NCBI GenBank assembly: GCA_034003325.1
Contig: JAVEYW010000017.1
Span: forward strand, 1-64,000
Reading direction: 5' to 3'
Length of the DNA: 64,000 nt
From: Desulfobacterales bacterium
GTDB taxonomy: Bacteria; Desulfobacterota; Desulfobacteria; Desulfobacterales; JAFDDL01
The position numbers were made by a program, and so were the translations under genes. Under the pieces are notes generated by a model, which was not told the DNA's origin, did no database searches, and saw only the letters and a program-made list of their open reading frames with translations. Position 1 is the stretch's first letter. Every line of letters begins with the position of its first letter. Below, piece by piece: positions 1 through 8,527 of the stretch.

Positions 1-50
1 TCTTCAAATCTCATCTTCCGAATCTCCTGTCGCAATTCTGTCGGCTTCAT
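1..50 (-). CDS. IS transposase, N-terminal fragment (runs off the left edge)
   Basis: Only the first 16 codons are in the window, read leftward from an ATG at 50-48. A strong Shine-Dalgarno (GGAGG) lies five bases upstream. The visible residues, MKPTELRQEIRKMRFE, resemble my recollection of the N-terminus of helix-turn-helix DDE transposases usually filed under ISNCY. The repeated CCGGACAA motif just upstream (77-116) fits an insertion-sequence end. With so little protein the family call is tentative, but a real gene start is well supported by the ribosome-binding site. Confidence 0.55.
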   Translation of the reverse strand, partial: MKPTELRQEIRKMRFE

Positions 51-76
51 ATGCACCTCCATAGGTACATATAAAA

Positions 77-116
77 CCGGACAAATCATGTGCTACAAGT
101 CCGGACAATTCATTTG
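77..116. repeat. Direct repeats at the probable IS end
   Basis: Two copies of a 16-mer, CCGGACAAATCATGTG (77-92) and CCGGACAATTCATTTG (101-116), lie 24 bases apart and differ at two positions. They precede the transposase start and are probably sub-terminal repeats of the insertion sequence. The exact outer end of the element cannot be set from one side; it probably lies near 116-128. Confidence 0.5.
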
Positions 117-141
117 TTCGTAACAGGGGGTTAATAACATA

Positions 142-170
142 TTGACAAGCCCATATGAATAGCATATTGT
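142..170 (+). promoter_or_regulatory. Sigma-70 promoter of tRNA-Gly
   Basis: A perfect -35 box TTGACA (142-147), a 17-base spacer and a -10 box TATTGT (165-170) stand 13 bases upstream of the mature tRNA 5' end. This is good agreement with a strong housekeeping promoter. It may also supply read-through transcription into rimP. Confidence 0.75.
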
Positions 171-183
171 CACAGGTCAGCAA

Positions 184-259
184 GCGGGCATAGCTCAGTT
201 GGTAGAGTACAAGCTTCCCAAGCTTGGTGTCGCGAGTTCGAATCTCGTTGCCCGCTCCA
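184..259 (+). tRNA. tRNA-Gly (anticodon CCC)
   Basis: A complete cloverleaf folds by eye. The acceptor arms GCGGGCA (184-190) and TGCCCGC (249-255) pair fully. The D stem is GCTC/GAGT, the anticodon stem CAAGC/GCTTG, and the loop TTCCCAA places the anticodon CCC at 217-219. The T arm carries TTCGAAT. The discriminator is T256 and CCA is encoded (257-259). The gene sits at the head of the rimP-nusA-infB operon, the place taken by the metY tRNA gene in E. coli. Confidence 0.95.
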
Positions 260-396
260 TGAGACAGTCCGCCTTTTTTCATAAAGGTTTTTGCGGTAGG
301 CTTTGTATTTCGGGCTGCCCCAATAGTTTTGGTTATGTTGGTCGGTAAATAAATGGTTGACTTTGACCTGCCGACAGAAAGTCTGCTGATATGAGA

Positions 397-425
397 AAAA
401 CGGGCAAAAGCCCGTTTTTGCTTTT
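397..425 (+). terminator. Intrinsic terminator or attenuator upstream of rimP
   Basis: A nine-base-pair stem (AAAACGGGC / GCCCGTTTT, loop AAAA, 397-418) is followed by a T-rich tract. It ends about 25 bases before the rimP start. It could end the tRNA-Gly transcript, or it could act as a leader attenuator for the operon, which encodes NusA, itself a termination factor. Confidence 0.75.
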
Positions 426-450
426 TTAGAAGAGTGACAATGGGCAACTG

Positions 451-978
451 ATGACGAAAAGGAAACATTCAAATGCGCATGAAGGCGAAACCGGCGGCAA
501 ACCGTTTTCAGCAGAGGCGCAGGCCAAGCTGGTATCAAGGGTTGCTGCTTTGGCGGAAGCTTTATGCGAGGCCGAGGGCATGGAGCTGGTATTCATAGAG
601 TTTCAGCGGGAGCCGGCCGGCCGGGTTCTTCGTCTTTATATTGATAAGCCGGGCGGCGTCAAGTTGGATGATTGCACGCTTATTAGCCGCCAGCTGGGGG
701 ATATTCTGGATGTCGATCCAGAAGACCTCGGCCCATATAATCTGGAGGTCTCATCCCCTGGTTTGGAGCGTCCTTTGTGGCGGGCTCGGGATTATGATCG
801 GTTTAAAGGGTGCGGGGCAAAAATAAAAACCAGTGTGCCTTTGAACGGCCAAAAAAATTTTAAAGGGGTTTTGTTGGGCATCGCGAATGAAATCATCACA
901 CTGAAAGAAAAGGGGACCGATAAAACATTTGCGATACCCTTTAAAGAAGTTTCCAGGGCGCGGCTCGTCGAACTTTAA
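451..978 (+). CDS. rimP: Ribosome maturation factor RimP
   Basis: This 175-residue cytoplasmic protein assists maturation of the 30S subunit. The N-terminal half carries the family core (GMELVFIEF, then the segment ending SSPGLERPL near residue 105), followed by the C-terminal SH3-like domain. The length is slightly above the usual ~155 because of a charged N-terminal extension of about 25 residues. It is the first protein gene of the operon, 12 bases before nusA, the universal neighbour of rimP. The ATG at 451 has only a weak ribosome-binding site, so a slightly different start is possible. Confidence 0.95.
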   Translation: MTKRKHSNAHEGETGGKPFSAEAQAKLVSRVAALAEALCEAEGMELVFIEFQREPAGRVLRLYIDKPGGVKLDDCTLISRQLGDILDVDPEDLGPYNLEVSSPGLERPLWRARDYDRFKGCGAKIKTSVPLNGQKNFKGVLLGIANEIITLKEKGTDKTFAIPFKEVSRARLVEL

Positions 979-989
979 CGGAGAAAAGA

Positions 990-2372
990 ATGTTTATTTC
1001 AGACATAAAGCGTGTGGTAGATCAGATCAGTCGAGACAAGGGCATCCACCGTGATGTGCTTGTTAAAGCGCTGGAAGAAGCGCTGCGGTCCGCCGCCAAA
1101 AAACGATTCGGCGCCAAAGCCGATATCGAAGTGCAATACAACGAGGAGAGCGGGGAAATAGAAGTCTTCCAATTCAAGGAAGTTGTTGAGACCATTACCG
1201 ATCCGGATACTGAAATTTCAGTGGAAGAAGGCCACAAACTCGACCCCGAGTCCGAAATAGGGGATAGCCTCGGTACCAAGATGGACACCACCACGTTTGG
1301 CCGCATTGCCGCCCAATCCGCCAAGCAAGTCATCATTCAGAAGATGAAAGATGCGGAAAGAGAAGCGGTTTATGCTGGATTTATCGACCGAAAAGGGGAA
1401 ATCATCAACGGTATCGTTCAACGAATCGACCGGGGGGATATCATCGTCAACCTGGGCCATACCGAAGGGATTTTATCCAGGCGCGAACAGGTTCCCAGAG
1501 AAATTTACCGGCGAGGGGATCGAATCCGTGCGCTCATATTGGATGTCCAGCTCGATACCCGTGGGCCGCAGATACTTCTTTCCAGAACGCATCCGGATTT
1601 TCTCATCAGCCTGTTCAAAACAGAGGTGCCTGAAATCAGTGAGGGCGTCGTCACTGTCATGGGCGCTGCCCGCGAGCCCGGCAGTCGGGCGAAATTTGCA
1701 GTGGCCTCCACGGATGCGAATATCGATCCGGTGGGTGCCTGTGTGGGAATGAAAGGTAGCCGCGTACAAAATGTGGTGCAAGAGCTCAGGGGAGAAAAAA
1801 TCGATATTATCTCCTGGCATGTGGACACGGCGAAATATGTATGCAATGCCCTGGCGCCGGCCGAAATCTCACGCGTTATCATTGATGAAGAAAACCGGGG
1901 CATGGAGGTCATCGTTCCGGATGAATCCCTGTCCGTGGCCATTGGAAAACGAGGGCAAAATGTTCGATTGGCCTCAAAATTGACGGGGTGGCATTTGGAT
2001 GTGAAGAGTGAATCCAAATACAGTCAGGATATGAAAAAAGGGTATGACTCATTGATTGCCCTGCCCGGTATCGGCATGGGTCTGGCTGATGTGTTATACG
2101 AATCCGGATTCTACTCCGCGGAAGAAATTTCTCAATGTGCCGTTCAAGATTTGCTGCAGGTTCGGGATATGACGGAAGATAAAGCGATTGAACTTATTGA
2201 GGCGGCAAAGCGCTATATCGAGCAGGCTGAAAAGGCTACCCCTGTCCCTGACGAAACGGTGGCTACAGAGGATAAACCTGCGGCAGAGATGGCGGCAGCC
2301 GAGGACCATACGATTTTAAACAGCGCATCGACAGAAGACGAGCCTGATGTGGCTGATAACGACGCTGAATAG
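990..2372 (+). CDS. nusA: Transcription termination/antitermination factor NusA
   Basis: NusA binds RNA polymerase and nascent RNA and modulates pausing, termination and antitermination. The 460 residues show the N-terminal polymerase-binding domain (1-~125), an S1 domain (RGDIIVNLGHTEGIL, ~150-165), and two KH domains with the signatures CVGMKGSRVQ and AIGKRGQNVR. A helix-hairpin-helix segment follows (LPGIGMGLADVL, then an acidic repeat). The tail of about 40 residues is very acidic. A good ribosome-binding site (GGAGAAAAG) precedes the ATG. It lies between rimP and infB, as in most bacteria. Confidence 0.97.
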   Translation: MFISDIKRVVDQISRDKGIHRDVLVKALEEALRSAAKKRFGAKADIEVQYNEESGEIEVFQFKEVVETITDPDTEISVEEGHKLDPESEIGDSLGTKMDTTTFGRIAAQSAKQVIIQKMKDAEREAVYAGFIDRKGEIINGIVQRIDRGDIIVNLGHTEGILSRREQVPREIYRRGDRIRALILDVQLDTRGPQILLSRTHPDFLISLFKTEVPEISEGVVTVMGAAREPGSRAKFAVASTDANIDPVGACVGMKGSRVQNVVQELRGEKIDIISWHVDTAKYVCNALAPAEISRVIIDEENRGMEVIVPDESLSVAIGKRGQNVRLASKLTGWHLDVKSESKYSQDMKKGYDSLIALPGIGMGLADVLYESGFYSAEEISQCAVQDLLQVRDMTEDKAIELIEAAKRYIEQAEKATPVPDETVATEDKPAAEMAAAEDHTILNSASTEDEPDVADNDAE

Positions 2373-2450
2373 ATGTTAGCGACATTCGATATCCGAAAGC
2401 CTATCGTTTTTTGAACGGGGATAACGGGCAATAGAAGTTAAGGGGGATGG

Positions 2451-5303
2451 ATGGCAAAAAGAGTGTTTGAACTTGCCAGAGAACTTAACCTGACGGCCAA
2501 GGAATTATTGGCCAAGATAAAAGACGTGGACGTTGATCTCAAGAGCCATATGAGCACCTTGGATGATGCAATGGAAGCGCAAGTCAGGAAACATCTTTTC
2601 GGCAAAAAAAGCGAAGCCGCTGTCGAGGAGACCCGTATCCGGCCAACGGTTATTCGACGGCGTCGAAAAACGGCCCCTGAATCATCGGTGCTGAATGAAG
2701 CCGATGCGGAGCAGGAAGATACCGATATCATGGAGCCGTCCGAGGAGGAGGCTCCCGTGCGGACGAGCCAAGAGGCGTTACCTGAAATTACGAATGAAGC
2801 GTCCCCCTTCGAAGCCCATCGCGTTCCGGAAACGGCCCCCCCTGAAACACCGGCCGAACAACCGGCCGTCGTTATTGAAATGGGGACGCCTGCAACCGTG
2901 CCGCTCGAAATTCAAGGTGAACCTATTATCGCGGAGACAACACCTGCGGCAACTGAAGAAACGGTTATGGAACAGGCAGCGCAAGCAGATGACAGCGAAT
3001 CCTTTGAGCCCGAGGCTACCGCGCCACAGGCTGAAGAGGCGGTGACCGCACCGGAAGAAGCCTCGGAATCAACGGTCGAGAAAGCATCTGTTGAAGTGTC
3101 GACCGTCGAGGAACTTACCGATAAGACGATTTCACCGGTGCCTGCCAAAACCAAGAAGAACAAAAAGAAACTTTCCAAAGAGTTGCCCGCGAGAATCATA
3201 GAGCTTCCGAAAGCACCATTGCCAAAACCGGCAGAGGAACAAAAAGCCGTGCCAATGCCCACTGAGGATAAGGGCCGTTTCCAACCGGTACCGGTTAAAG
3301 CGATTCCAACGCCGGAAGAGGAAGCGGATGCGGCGGAAAAGAAAAAAGGAAAGCGAGGGAAAAAACCACCCGAGGAACCGGTAAAAGATAAGAAGTTTTT
3401 TAAGAAAAAAATAGCGTTTCGCCGAAAAGAGGTGGTAGAGGGCGCAGCCCTTTACACGGGAGAAATGCGCAACCGGAAAGCGCGCAAGGGCGCTAAAGGC
3501 GCCAAACCTGCACCGCTTCAAAAGCCGCTGATCACGGTGGCCAAGCAAATCAAGCGCCGCGTCAAAATTGATGACACCATCGTTCTTTCCGAACTGGCAA
3601 AGCGAATGGGAATCAAGGCGGCCGATATGATTCGTACGCTCATGGGTCTGGGCGTCATGGCCACGGTCAATCAAACCATTGATTTTGAGACGGCGGTTCT
3701 CGTGGCCGGTGAATTTGATTATGAAGTGGAGCGCGCCGCGTTCGAGGAGGACACCTTTATAAAAGCACAGGCCGATGCCCCCGAAAACATGATGGAGCGG
3801 CCACCGGTCGTGACCATTATGGGCCATGTCGATCATGGGAAAACGTCGCTGCTGGATGTGATCCGAAAAACCAAAATCACCGCGACCGAAGCCGGCGGCA
3901 TTACGCAGCATATAGGGGCGTACCATGTCACCACGGAAAAAGGCCAGATCGTCTTTCTGGACACACCTGGCCACGAAGCTTTTACCGCCATGCGCGCGAG
4001 AGGCGCCAAAGTTACGGACATCGTAGTCCTTGTAGTGGCCGCAGATGATGGTGTGATGCCGCAGACGGTTGAAGCCATCAACCATGCCCGCGCCTCAAAC
4101 GTGCCGATCGTGGTCGCCATCAACAAGATTGACAAGGCCAACGCGGATATGGATCGCGTGGTGAGACAGTTGTCCGAAATCGGAATAGCGCCGGAAGAAT
4201 GGGGGGGGGATACGATTTTTGTGCGTGTTTCCGCAAAGCAGAATCAGGGAATAGACGATTTGCTGGATATGCTTCTGCTGCAATCCGAGATGTTGGAACT
4301 TCGCGCCAACCCCAATCGACTGGCCTCGGGCCATGTGGTTGAGTCCAAGCTGGATTCGGGCCGCGGACCGGTAGCTACCGTCTTGGTTCAGGGAGGCACG
4401 CTTCACACCGGCGATTCGGTGGTATGTGGTGTCCATTACGGCAAAATTCGCGCCATGTTAAACGATCTGGGGCAGCCTGTTGTTTCCGCCGGTCCGTCCA
4501 TGCCCGTTGAAATCATCGGTCTTTCCGGTGTGCCCCTTGCAGGGGATGAAATGGTGGCGCTGGAAAGCGAAAAGGATGCCAAGCAGGTCAGCCTGCACAG
4601 AGTTCAAAAACTGCGGTCTCAGGAATTGGCCAAAAACAGCCGCATGAGCCTTGAAGGTCTTTTTGAAAAAATGAAAACGGGTGAGGTCAAAGATTTAAAC
4701 CTCATTATCAAGGCCGATGTGGATGGCTCCATTGAAGCGCTCAGGGACTCTCTGGTTAAACTGTCCAACGAAGAAGTGAAAATCAACGTGGTGCACGCAG
4801 CCACCGGAACCATTACCGAGTCGGATGTCTCCTTGGCGGCCGTATCCAACGCCATCATCATCGGGTTTAATGTTCGGCCCAATACCAAGGTTTCGGATAT
4901 GGCGCAGGAGGAGCATGTCGATGTTCGTCTGCACAATGTGATTTATGATGTCATTCAAGAGGTTAAAAACGCCATTGTGGGCATGATGGCCTCCACCTTT
5001 GAAGAGCGGCTTCTGGGCAAGGCCGAGGTTCGGGAAGTGTTTCATGTGCCGAAGATCGGTACGATTGCCGGCTGCTCAGTGACCGACGGCAAGATTGAAA
5101 GAAACCAGCAGGCGCGCCTTATCAGAGACGGCGTCATCCGTTACGAAGGGAAGATCTCCTCGTTGCGCCGATACAAGGACGATGTCAAGGAAGTCACTAT
5201 TGGGTATGAATGCGGCATTGGCATTTCCAATTTCAATGACATCAAACTCGGGGATATCATTGAATGCTTCTATATGGAGGAGATTAAACCCGAAATTGAT
5301 TAA
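2451..5303 (+). CDS. infB: Translation initiation factor IF-2
   Basis: IF-2 is the GTPase that delivers initiator tRNA to the 30S subunit. At 950 residues it is a long form. The N-terminal IF2N domain (1-~55) is followed by a low-complexity linker of about 270 residues rich in Glu, Pro, Ala and Lys, then a second IF2N-like region. The G domain starts near residue 450 with the G1 motif GHVDHGKT, then DTPGHEAF (G3) and NKIDK (G4). Domains II-IV follow to the end. An AAGGGGGATGG ribosome-binding site precedes the ATG. The long linker is typical of deltaproteobacterial IF-2. Confidence 0.98.
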   Translation: MAKRVFELARELNLTAKELLAKIKDVDVDLKSHMSTLDDAMEAQVRKHLFGKKSEAAVEETRIRPTVIRRRRKTAPESSVLNEADAEQEDTDIMEPSEEEAPVRTSQEALPEITNEASPFEAHRVPETAPPETPAEQPAVVIEMGTPATVPLEIQGEPIIAETTPAATEETVMEQAAQADDSESFEPEATAPQAEEAVTAPEEASESTVEKASVEVSTVEELTDKTISPVPAKTKKNKKKLSKELPARIIELPKAPLPKPAEEQKAVPMPTEDKGRFQPVPVKAIPTPEEEADAAEKKKGKRGKKPPEEPVKDKKFFKKKIAFRRKEVVEGAALYTGEMRNRKARKGAKGAKPAPLQKPLITVAKQIKRRVKIDDTIVLSELAKRMGIKAADMIRTLMGLGVMATVNQTIDFETAVLVAGEFDYEVERAAFEEDTFIKAQADAPENMMERPPVVTIMGHVDHGKTSLLDVIRKTKITATEAGGITQHIGAYHVTTEKGQIVFLDTPGHEAFTAMRARGAKVTDIVVLVVAADDGVMPQTVEAINHARASNVPIVVAINKIDKANADMDRVVRQLSEIGIAPEEWGGDTIFVRVSAKQNQGIDDLLDMLLLQSEMLELRANPNRLASGHVVESKLDSGRGPVATVLVQGGTLHTGDSVVCGVHYGKIRAMLNDLGQPVVSAGPSMPVEIIGLSGVPLAGDEMVALESEKDAKQVSLHRVQKLRSQELAKNSRMSLEGLFEKMKTGEVKDLNLIIKADVDGSIEALRDSLVKLSNEEVKINVVHAATGTITESDVSLAAVSNAIIIGFNVRPNTKVSDMAQEEHVDVRLHNVIYDVIQEVKNAIVGMMASTFEERLLGKAEVREVFHVPKIGTIAGCSVTDGKIERNQQARLIRDGVIRYEGKISSLRRYKDDVKEVTIGYECGIGISNFNDIKLGDIIECFYMEEIKPEID

Positions 5304-5317
5304 CCGGGAGAAAAAAG

Positions 5318-5605
5318 ATGGTCGTCGGGCTTGGCATTGTGACCATAAGGCTGCATGAGTGCCGGTCCTTGAAAGCGAAGCGAAGCGTCGTAAAATCGAT
5401 TATCGGACAAATTCGCAATCAATTCAATGCGTCTGTTGCCGAAATTGACGATAACGATGTTCATCAGCAGGCACTAATCGGCATGGCGCTGGTGGGAAAT
5501 GATCGCACAGTGATTAACTCGAAAATGGATAAAATTTTTAACATGGTGGAAGCAATGGGGGTGGCCGAGCTGATTGATACCGAGATGGAGATAATGAATT
5601 TATGA
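5318..5605 (+). CDS. DUF503 family protein
   Basis: This small protein (95 residues) belongs to the DUF503/YlxP family, seen from the N-terminal VVGLGIVTIRLHECRSLKAK motif and the later IALVGND-like segment. YlxP-type proteins sit between infB and rbfA in many Gram-positive bacteria and Desulfobacterota and are thought to act in ribosome assembly; the biochemistry is not settled. The gene starts 14 bases after infB and overlaps rbfA by four bases (ATGA), so translation is probably coupled. Confidence 0.9.
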   Translation: MVVGLGIVTIRLHECRSLKAKRSVVKSIIGQIRNQFNASVAEIDDNDVHQQALIGMALVGNDRTVINSKMDKIFNMVEAMGVAELIDTEMEIMNL

Positions 5606-5979
5606 GGCCATTTGCGCGGGCCGAACGGGTCTCCACCCAAATACAGCGGGTCTTATCCGAGGTTCTGAAAAAGGAAATTAGTGATCCGCGGTTGGAACTG
5701 GTCGTCATTACCGGGGTAAAAATGGCGGCTGATTTGAAATCGGCGCGTATCTTTTTCAGTATGCCGGGCGGTGAAACCGCACGGACACAGGCAACCGAAG
5801 GGTTTCAAAAGGCGCGTCCGTTTATCAAGCGGGAACTCGCTGGTCGGCTTGGGTTGAGATATATGCCTGATATTAAATTCTTTTACGATGAATCGTTCGA
5901 CTATGGCGCCCGCATAGAGAACCTTTTAAAGGCCATACATGCAGATGATGGATCAGATCATACATCAACTGAAAAATAG
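5602..5979 (+). CDS. rbfA: Ribosome-binding factor A
   Basis: RbfA is a KH-fold assembly factor for the small subunit and helps process 16S rRNA. The 125 residues match the family from the N-terminal RAERVSTQIQRVLSEVL helix through the SDPRL segment to the PDIKFFYDES core motif near residue 95. The start overlaps the end of the DUF503 gene, and the end overlaps the next gene by 41 bases. Position and size are standard for the operon. Confidence 0.96.
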   Translation: MRPFARAERVSTQIQRVLSEVLKKEISDPRLELVVITGVKMAADLKSARIFFSMPGGETARTQATEGFQKARPFIKRELAGRLGLRYMPDIKFFYDESFDYGARIENLLKAIHADDGSDHTSTEK

Positions 5980-7054
5980 TCGTCATGTATTGCTTGCGAC
6001 ACATACCAATCCGGATGGTGACGCCATCGGCTCGCTTCTGGCTATGGGGCTGGCGCTCAATGCGTTGGGCATCAGCACAACGGTATTCAATGAAGAGCCG
6101 ATACCGGCAGTTTATCGCTATTTAAGTGGGATAGAAAGCATCTCGCATAACATAGCAGCGCCTTCACAGTACGATACGGCCCTGATTTTGGACTGCGGCG
6201 ACTTGAAACGCGTCGGAAAAACAGCAGATGTTATTCGGATGATTCCGGTCGTCATCAATGTGGATCATCACCCAACAAACGCCCGTTTTGGTGAAATGCA
6301 AATCATTGATCCATCCGCATGCGCGACGGCTGAAATCGTATATTATCTGATAAAAGCACTGGGAGCGCCCTTAAACAAAGCCATTGCCACCTGTATTTAC
6401 ACGGGAATCATAACGGATACCGGCTCTTTTAGATTTCAGAATACCAACCGGGCCGCTTTTCACATTTGTGATGAGATGGTGGGACAGGGGGTCGATCCCT
6501 ATTTGATCGCACAATATGTTTACGGCACCTATTCTCTCGGCCGCCTGAAGCTGATCAATCTGGCGCTTGATTCCATTGAAATTTCCGAAAACGGAAAGCT
6601 TTCTCTTATGGTTGTAACCCGGGAGATGCTGCAAACGAGCGGAACGCACCCGTGCGACGCGGACGGGCTCATTACCTATGCGCGCAGTATTGAAAATGTT
6701 CAGGTGGCGGTATTGATTCAGGAACAATCCGATAACAGTTCAAGACGAAGGGATAAAACCACCTTTCATGTTAGTCTTCGCGCCAACGGTGCAGTGGATG
6801 TCAGTGCCATTGCCGGTGCTTTTGGCGGCGGCGGCCACTACTCCGCAGCCGGATTCAGCATCGAATCGTCCTTAACCGATTTAAAAGCCAAGATCTTCGG
6901 GTTGGCGACGAATCTTGAGCACTGGCGTCCCAAGGAAGGCGAGGTTTGCGAGCTGTTTCAACCCGCCACGAAACCCCCTATCCGGCTTAGTGCTACCAAT
7001 AATCGACCTAAGACCACCATGGGAGGAGCGGGATTATTGCACATCAGGCGGTGA
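5939..7054 (+). CDS. nrnA: DHH-family phosphoesterase (NrnA-type oligoribonuclease/pAp phosphatase)
   Basis: The protein belongs to the DHH/DHHA1 superfamily that degrades short oligoribonucleotides or cyclic dinucleotide products and may act on pAp. Metal-binding motifs are visible: HTNPDGDAIGS (~residues 22-32), DCGD (~84) and VDHHPTN (~111). The DHHA1 domain ends with the GGGGH motif (~297). Fifty extra residues follow the usual C-terminus and are not conserved as far as I can tell. It overlaps rbfA by 41 bases and truB by four, the standard gene order in this group and in Firmicutes. Several Met codons near the start leave the exact initiation site open. Confidence 0.9.
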   Translation: MQMMDQIIHQLKNSRHVLLATHTNPDGDAIGSLLAMGLALNALGISTTVFNEEPIPAVYRYLSGIESISHNIAAPSQYDTALILDCGDLKRVGKTADVIRMIPVVINVDHHPTNARFGEMQIIDPSACATAEIVYYLIKALGAPLNKAIATCIYTGIITDTGSFRFQNTNRAAFHICDEMVGQGVDPYLIAQYVYGTYSLGRLKLINLALDSIEISENGKLSLMVVTREMLQTSGTHPCDADGLITYARSIENVQVAVLIQEQSDNSSRRRDKTTFHVSLRANGAVDVSAIAGAFGGGGHYSAAGFSIESSLTDLKAKIFGLATNLEHWRPKEGEVCELFQPATKPPIRLSATNNRPKTTMGGAGLLHIRR

Positions 7055-7944
7055 ACGGCGTTATTGTTATTGATAAACCGGAAGGATTGTCTTCCGCGCA
7101 GGTGGTCGCCCGGTTAAAACGCTGCTTGGGGGGATTGAAAGTCGGACATACCGGCACGCTTGATCCCTTTGCCAGCGGGGTCATGATCTGTTGTGTGAGC
7201 CGCGCAACCAAGCTGGCGCGCTATTTTTTGCATGGCGGGAAATCCTATTTGGCCACGCTTTGCCTGGGCATTGAAACAGACACGCAGGATGCAACCGGCC
7301 AGGTTACCGCGAGCAGCAGCACTGCGGGAATATCCGAAGCAGCGGTTATAGAATGCTTGGCGCAATTTAAGGGCGACATGTTACAACTGCCGCCGGTGTA
7401 TTCGGCGCTCAAGCACAAAGGAACCCCGCTGTACAAATTGGCCAGATCGGGCAAGCCGGTTCAAAAGCCGGCGCGACAGGTTCATATTTCAGCCCTTAAG
7501 GTGATGAAAATGGACTTGCCTGAAGTGAGTTTTTTTGTAACCTGCTCCGCGGGCACTTATATTCGCACACTCTGTGCCGATATCGGTCGCCAGCTCGGAT
7601 GCGGCGGTCATTTAAAAGCGCTTCGACGGGTGGAAAGCTGCGGATTTGACATTTCCGAATCCATTCGGCTGGATCAGGCAATTGACCCGGCAACAGCCGA
7701 CAATATCACCAGCCGCATCATTCCAATGGCCGAGGCGCTGCGAAATATGCCTTGTTATGTTGCGGACAGTCGTCTTGCGGCGCTTGTCACACACGGCAGA
7801 CCGTTGACCACACAAGACCTGCAACTGGAAGGCGATGCGACACGGGGGCCCTATGTCAAAATAATCGACACGCAAAAACATCTGCTTGCAGTATTGCGGA
7901 CAGATGATAATGTGGTTAAATATGATTGTATTTTTCGAAAGTAA
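7051..7944 (+). CDS. truB: tRNA pseudouridine(55) synthase
   Basis: TruB isomerises U55 in the T loop of elongator tRNAs. The 297-residue protein has the TruB N-terminal motif ([16 protein letters not shown]) and the catalytic Asp in [14 protein letters not shown] (~residue 37), then the YSALKHKG and TYIRTL segments. The C-terminal ~60 residues form the PUA-like RNA-binding part. Translation starts at a GTG (7051) that overlaps the nrnA stop codon (GTGA), which implies coupling. Confidence 0.97.
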   Translation: MNGVIVIDKPEGLSSAQVVARLKRCLGGLKVGHTGTLDPFASGVMICCVSRATKLARYFLHGGKSYLATLCLGIETDTQDATGQVTASSSTAGISEAAVIECLAQFKGDMLQLPPVYSALKHKGTPLYKLARSGKPVQKPARQVHISALKVMKMDLPEVSFFVTCSAGTYIRTLCADIGRQLGCGGHLKALRRVESCGFDISESIRLDQAIDPATADNITSRIIPMAEALRNMPCYVADSRLAALVTHGRPLTTQDLQLEGDATRGPYVKIIDTQKHLLAVLRTDDNVVKYDCIFRK

Positions 7945-7978
7945 ACTCGTTTATTCATCATCAGGAGGCGAAAAGAAA

Positions 7979-8248
7979 GTGACGTACACATCAGAAGAGA
8001 AAAAAACATTGATCGAACAATATAAACTTCATGATTCCGACACCGGATCTCCGGAAGTTCAGATCGGGTTGCTGACCCATCGCATCACCTATCTGACGGA
8101 TCATCTCAAAGCCCACTCAAAGGATCATCATTCCCGAAGAGGGCTTCTGATGCTGGTCGGCCGCCGCCGCCGACTTCTCAACTATGTGAAAAACAAAGAT
8201 GTCCAACGGTATCGGCAAATCATCGACACCCTCGGACTAAGACGATAA
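7979..8248 (+). CDS. rpsO: 30S ribosomal protein S15
   Basis: S15 is a primary 16S rRNA binder. The correct start is a GTG at 7979, preceded by AGGAGG at 7963-7968, giving exactly 89 residues, the standard S15 length. The sequence contains the diagnostic DTGSPEVQ and HHSRRGL(L) motifs and ends with the family's LGLRR. An in-frame ATG 93 bases upstream would add a tail absent from S15 and lies inside truB. The gene order truB-rpsO-pnp is conserved widely. Confidence 0.98.
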   Translation: MTYTSEEKKTLIEQYKLHDSDTGSPEVQIGLLTHRITYLTDHLKAHSKDHHSRRGLLMLVGRRRRLLNYVKNKDVQRYRQIIDTLGLRR

Positions 8249-8377
8249 TCCCGCACGGACCGATTCAGGCGTACCCGATGGGTACTCGCCGGTTTCCGAG
8301 GATGGGGTGATTTTGATGAACGGCAGACGGCCCAGTGGATTTATTTGGTTATGAAATCAATTGATTGACTGCTTTTT

Positions 8378-8404
8378 TAGCCGCTATGTTTCGGCGCTTT
8401 TTTA
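8378..8404 (+). terminator. Weak hairpin with T-tract between rpsO and pnp
   Basis: GCCG (8380-8383) can pair with CGGC (8392-8395), and a run of six Ts follows shortly after. The stem is short, so this may be a partial terminator or leader structure. The 279-base rpsO-pnp gap otherwise holds no gene I can support. In E. coli the pnp leader is a folded target for RNase III and PNPase autoregulation, and the long gap here would allow something similar. Confidence 0.3.
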
Positions 8405-8527
8405 TCCATTATCGCGCCGTATAATGACAATCAGCAGTTCATTTGATGATAGCCGGACAACTCAGCATAGGGCTTGTGATGCACGGGGACTCATGAGGTG
8501 AAGGTTCTTATTAGGAGATAAGTTACG

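Noticed and set aside
3132..4085. Minus-strand open frame of 317 codons inside infB
   Set aside because: It lies wholly within infB, has a His/Phe/Arg-rich composition without a recognisable domain, and no ribosome-binding site; it is a shadow of the coding strand.
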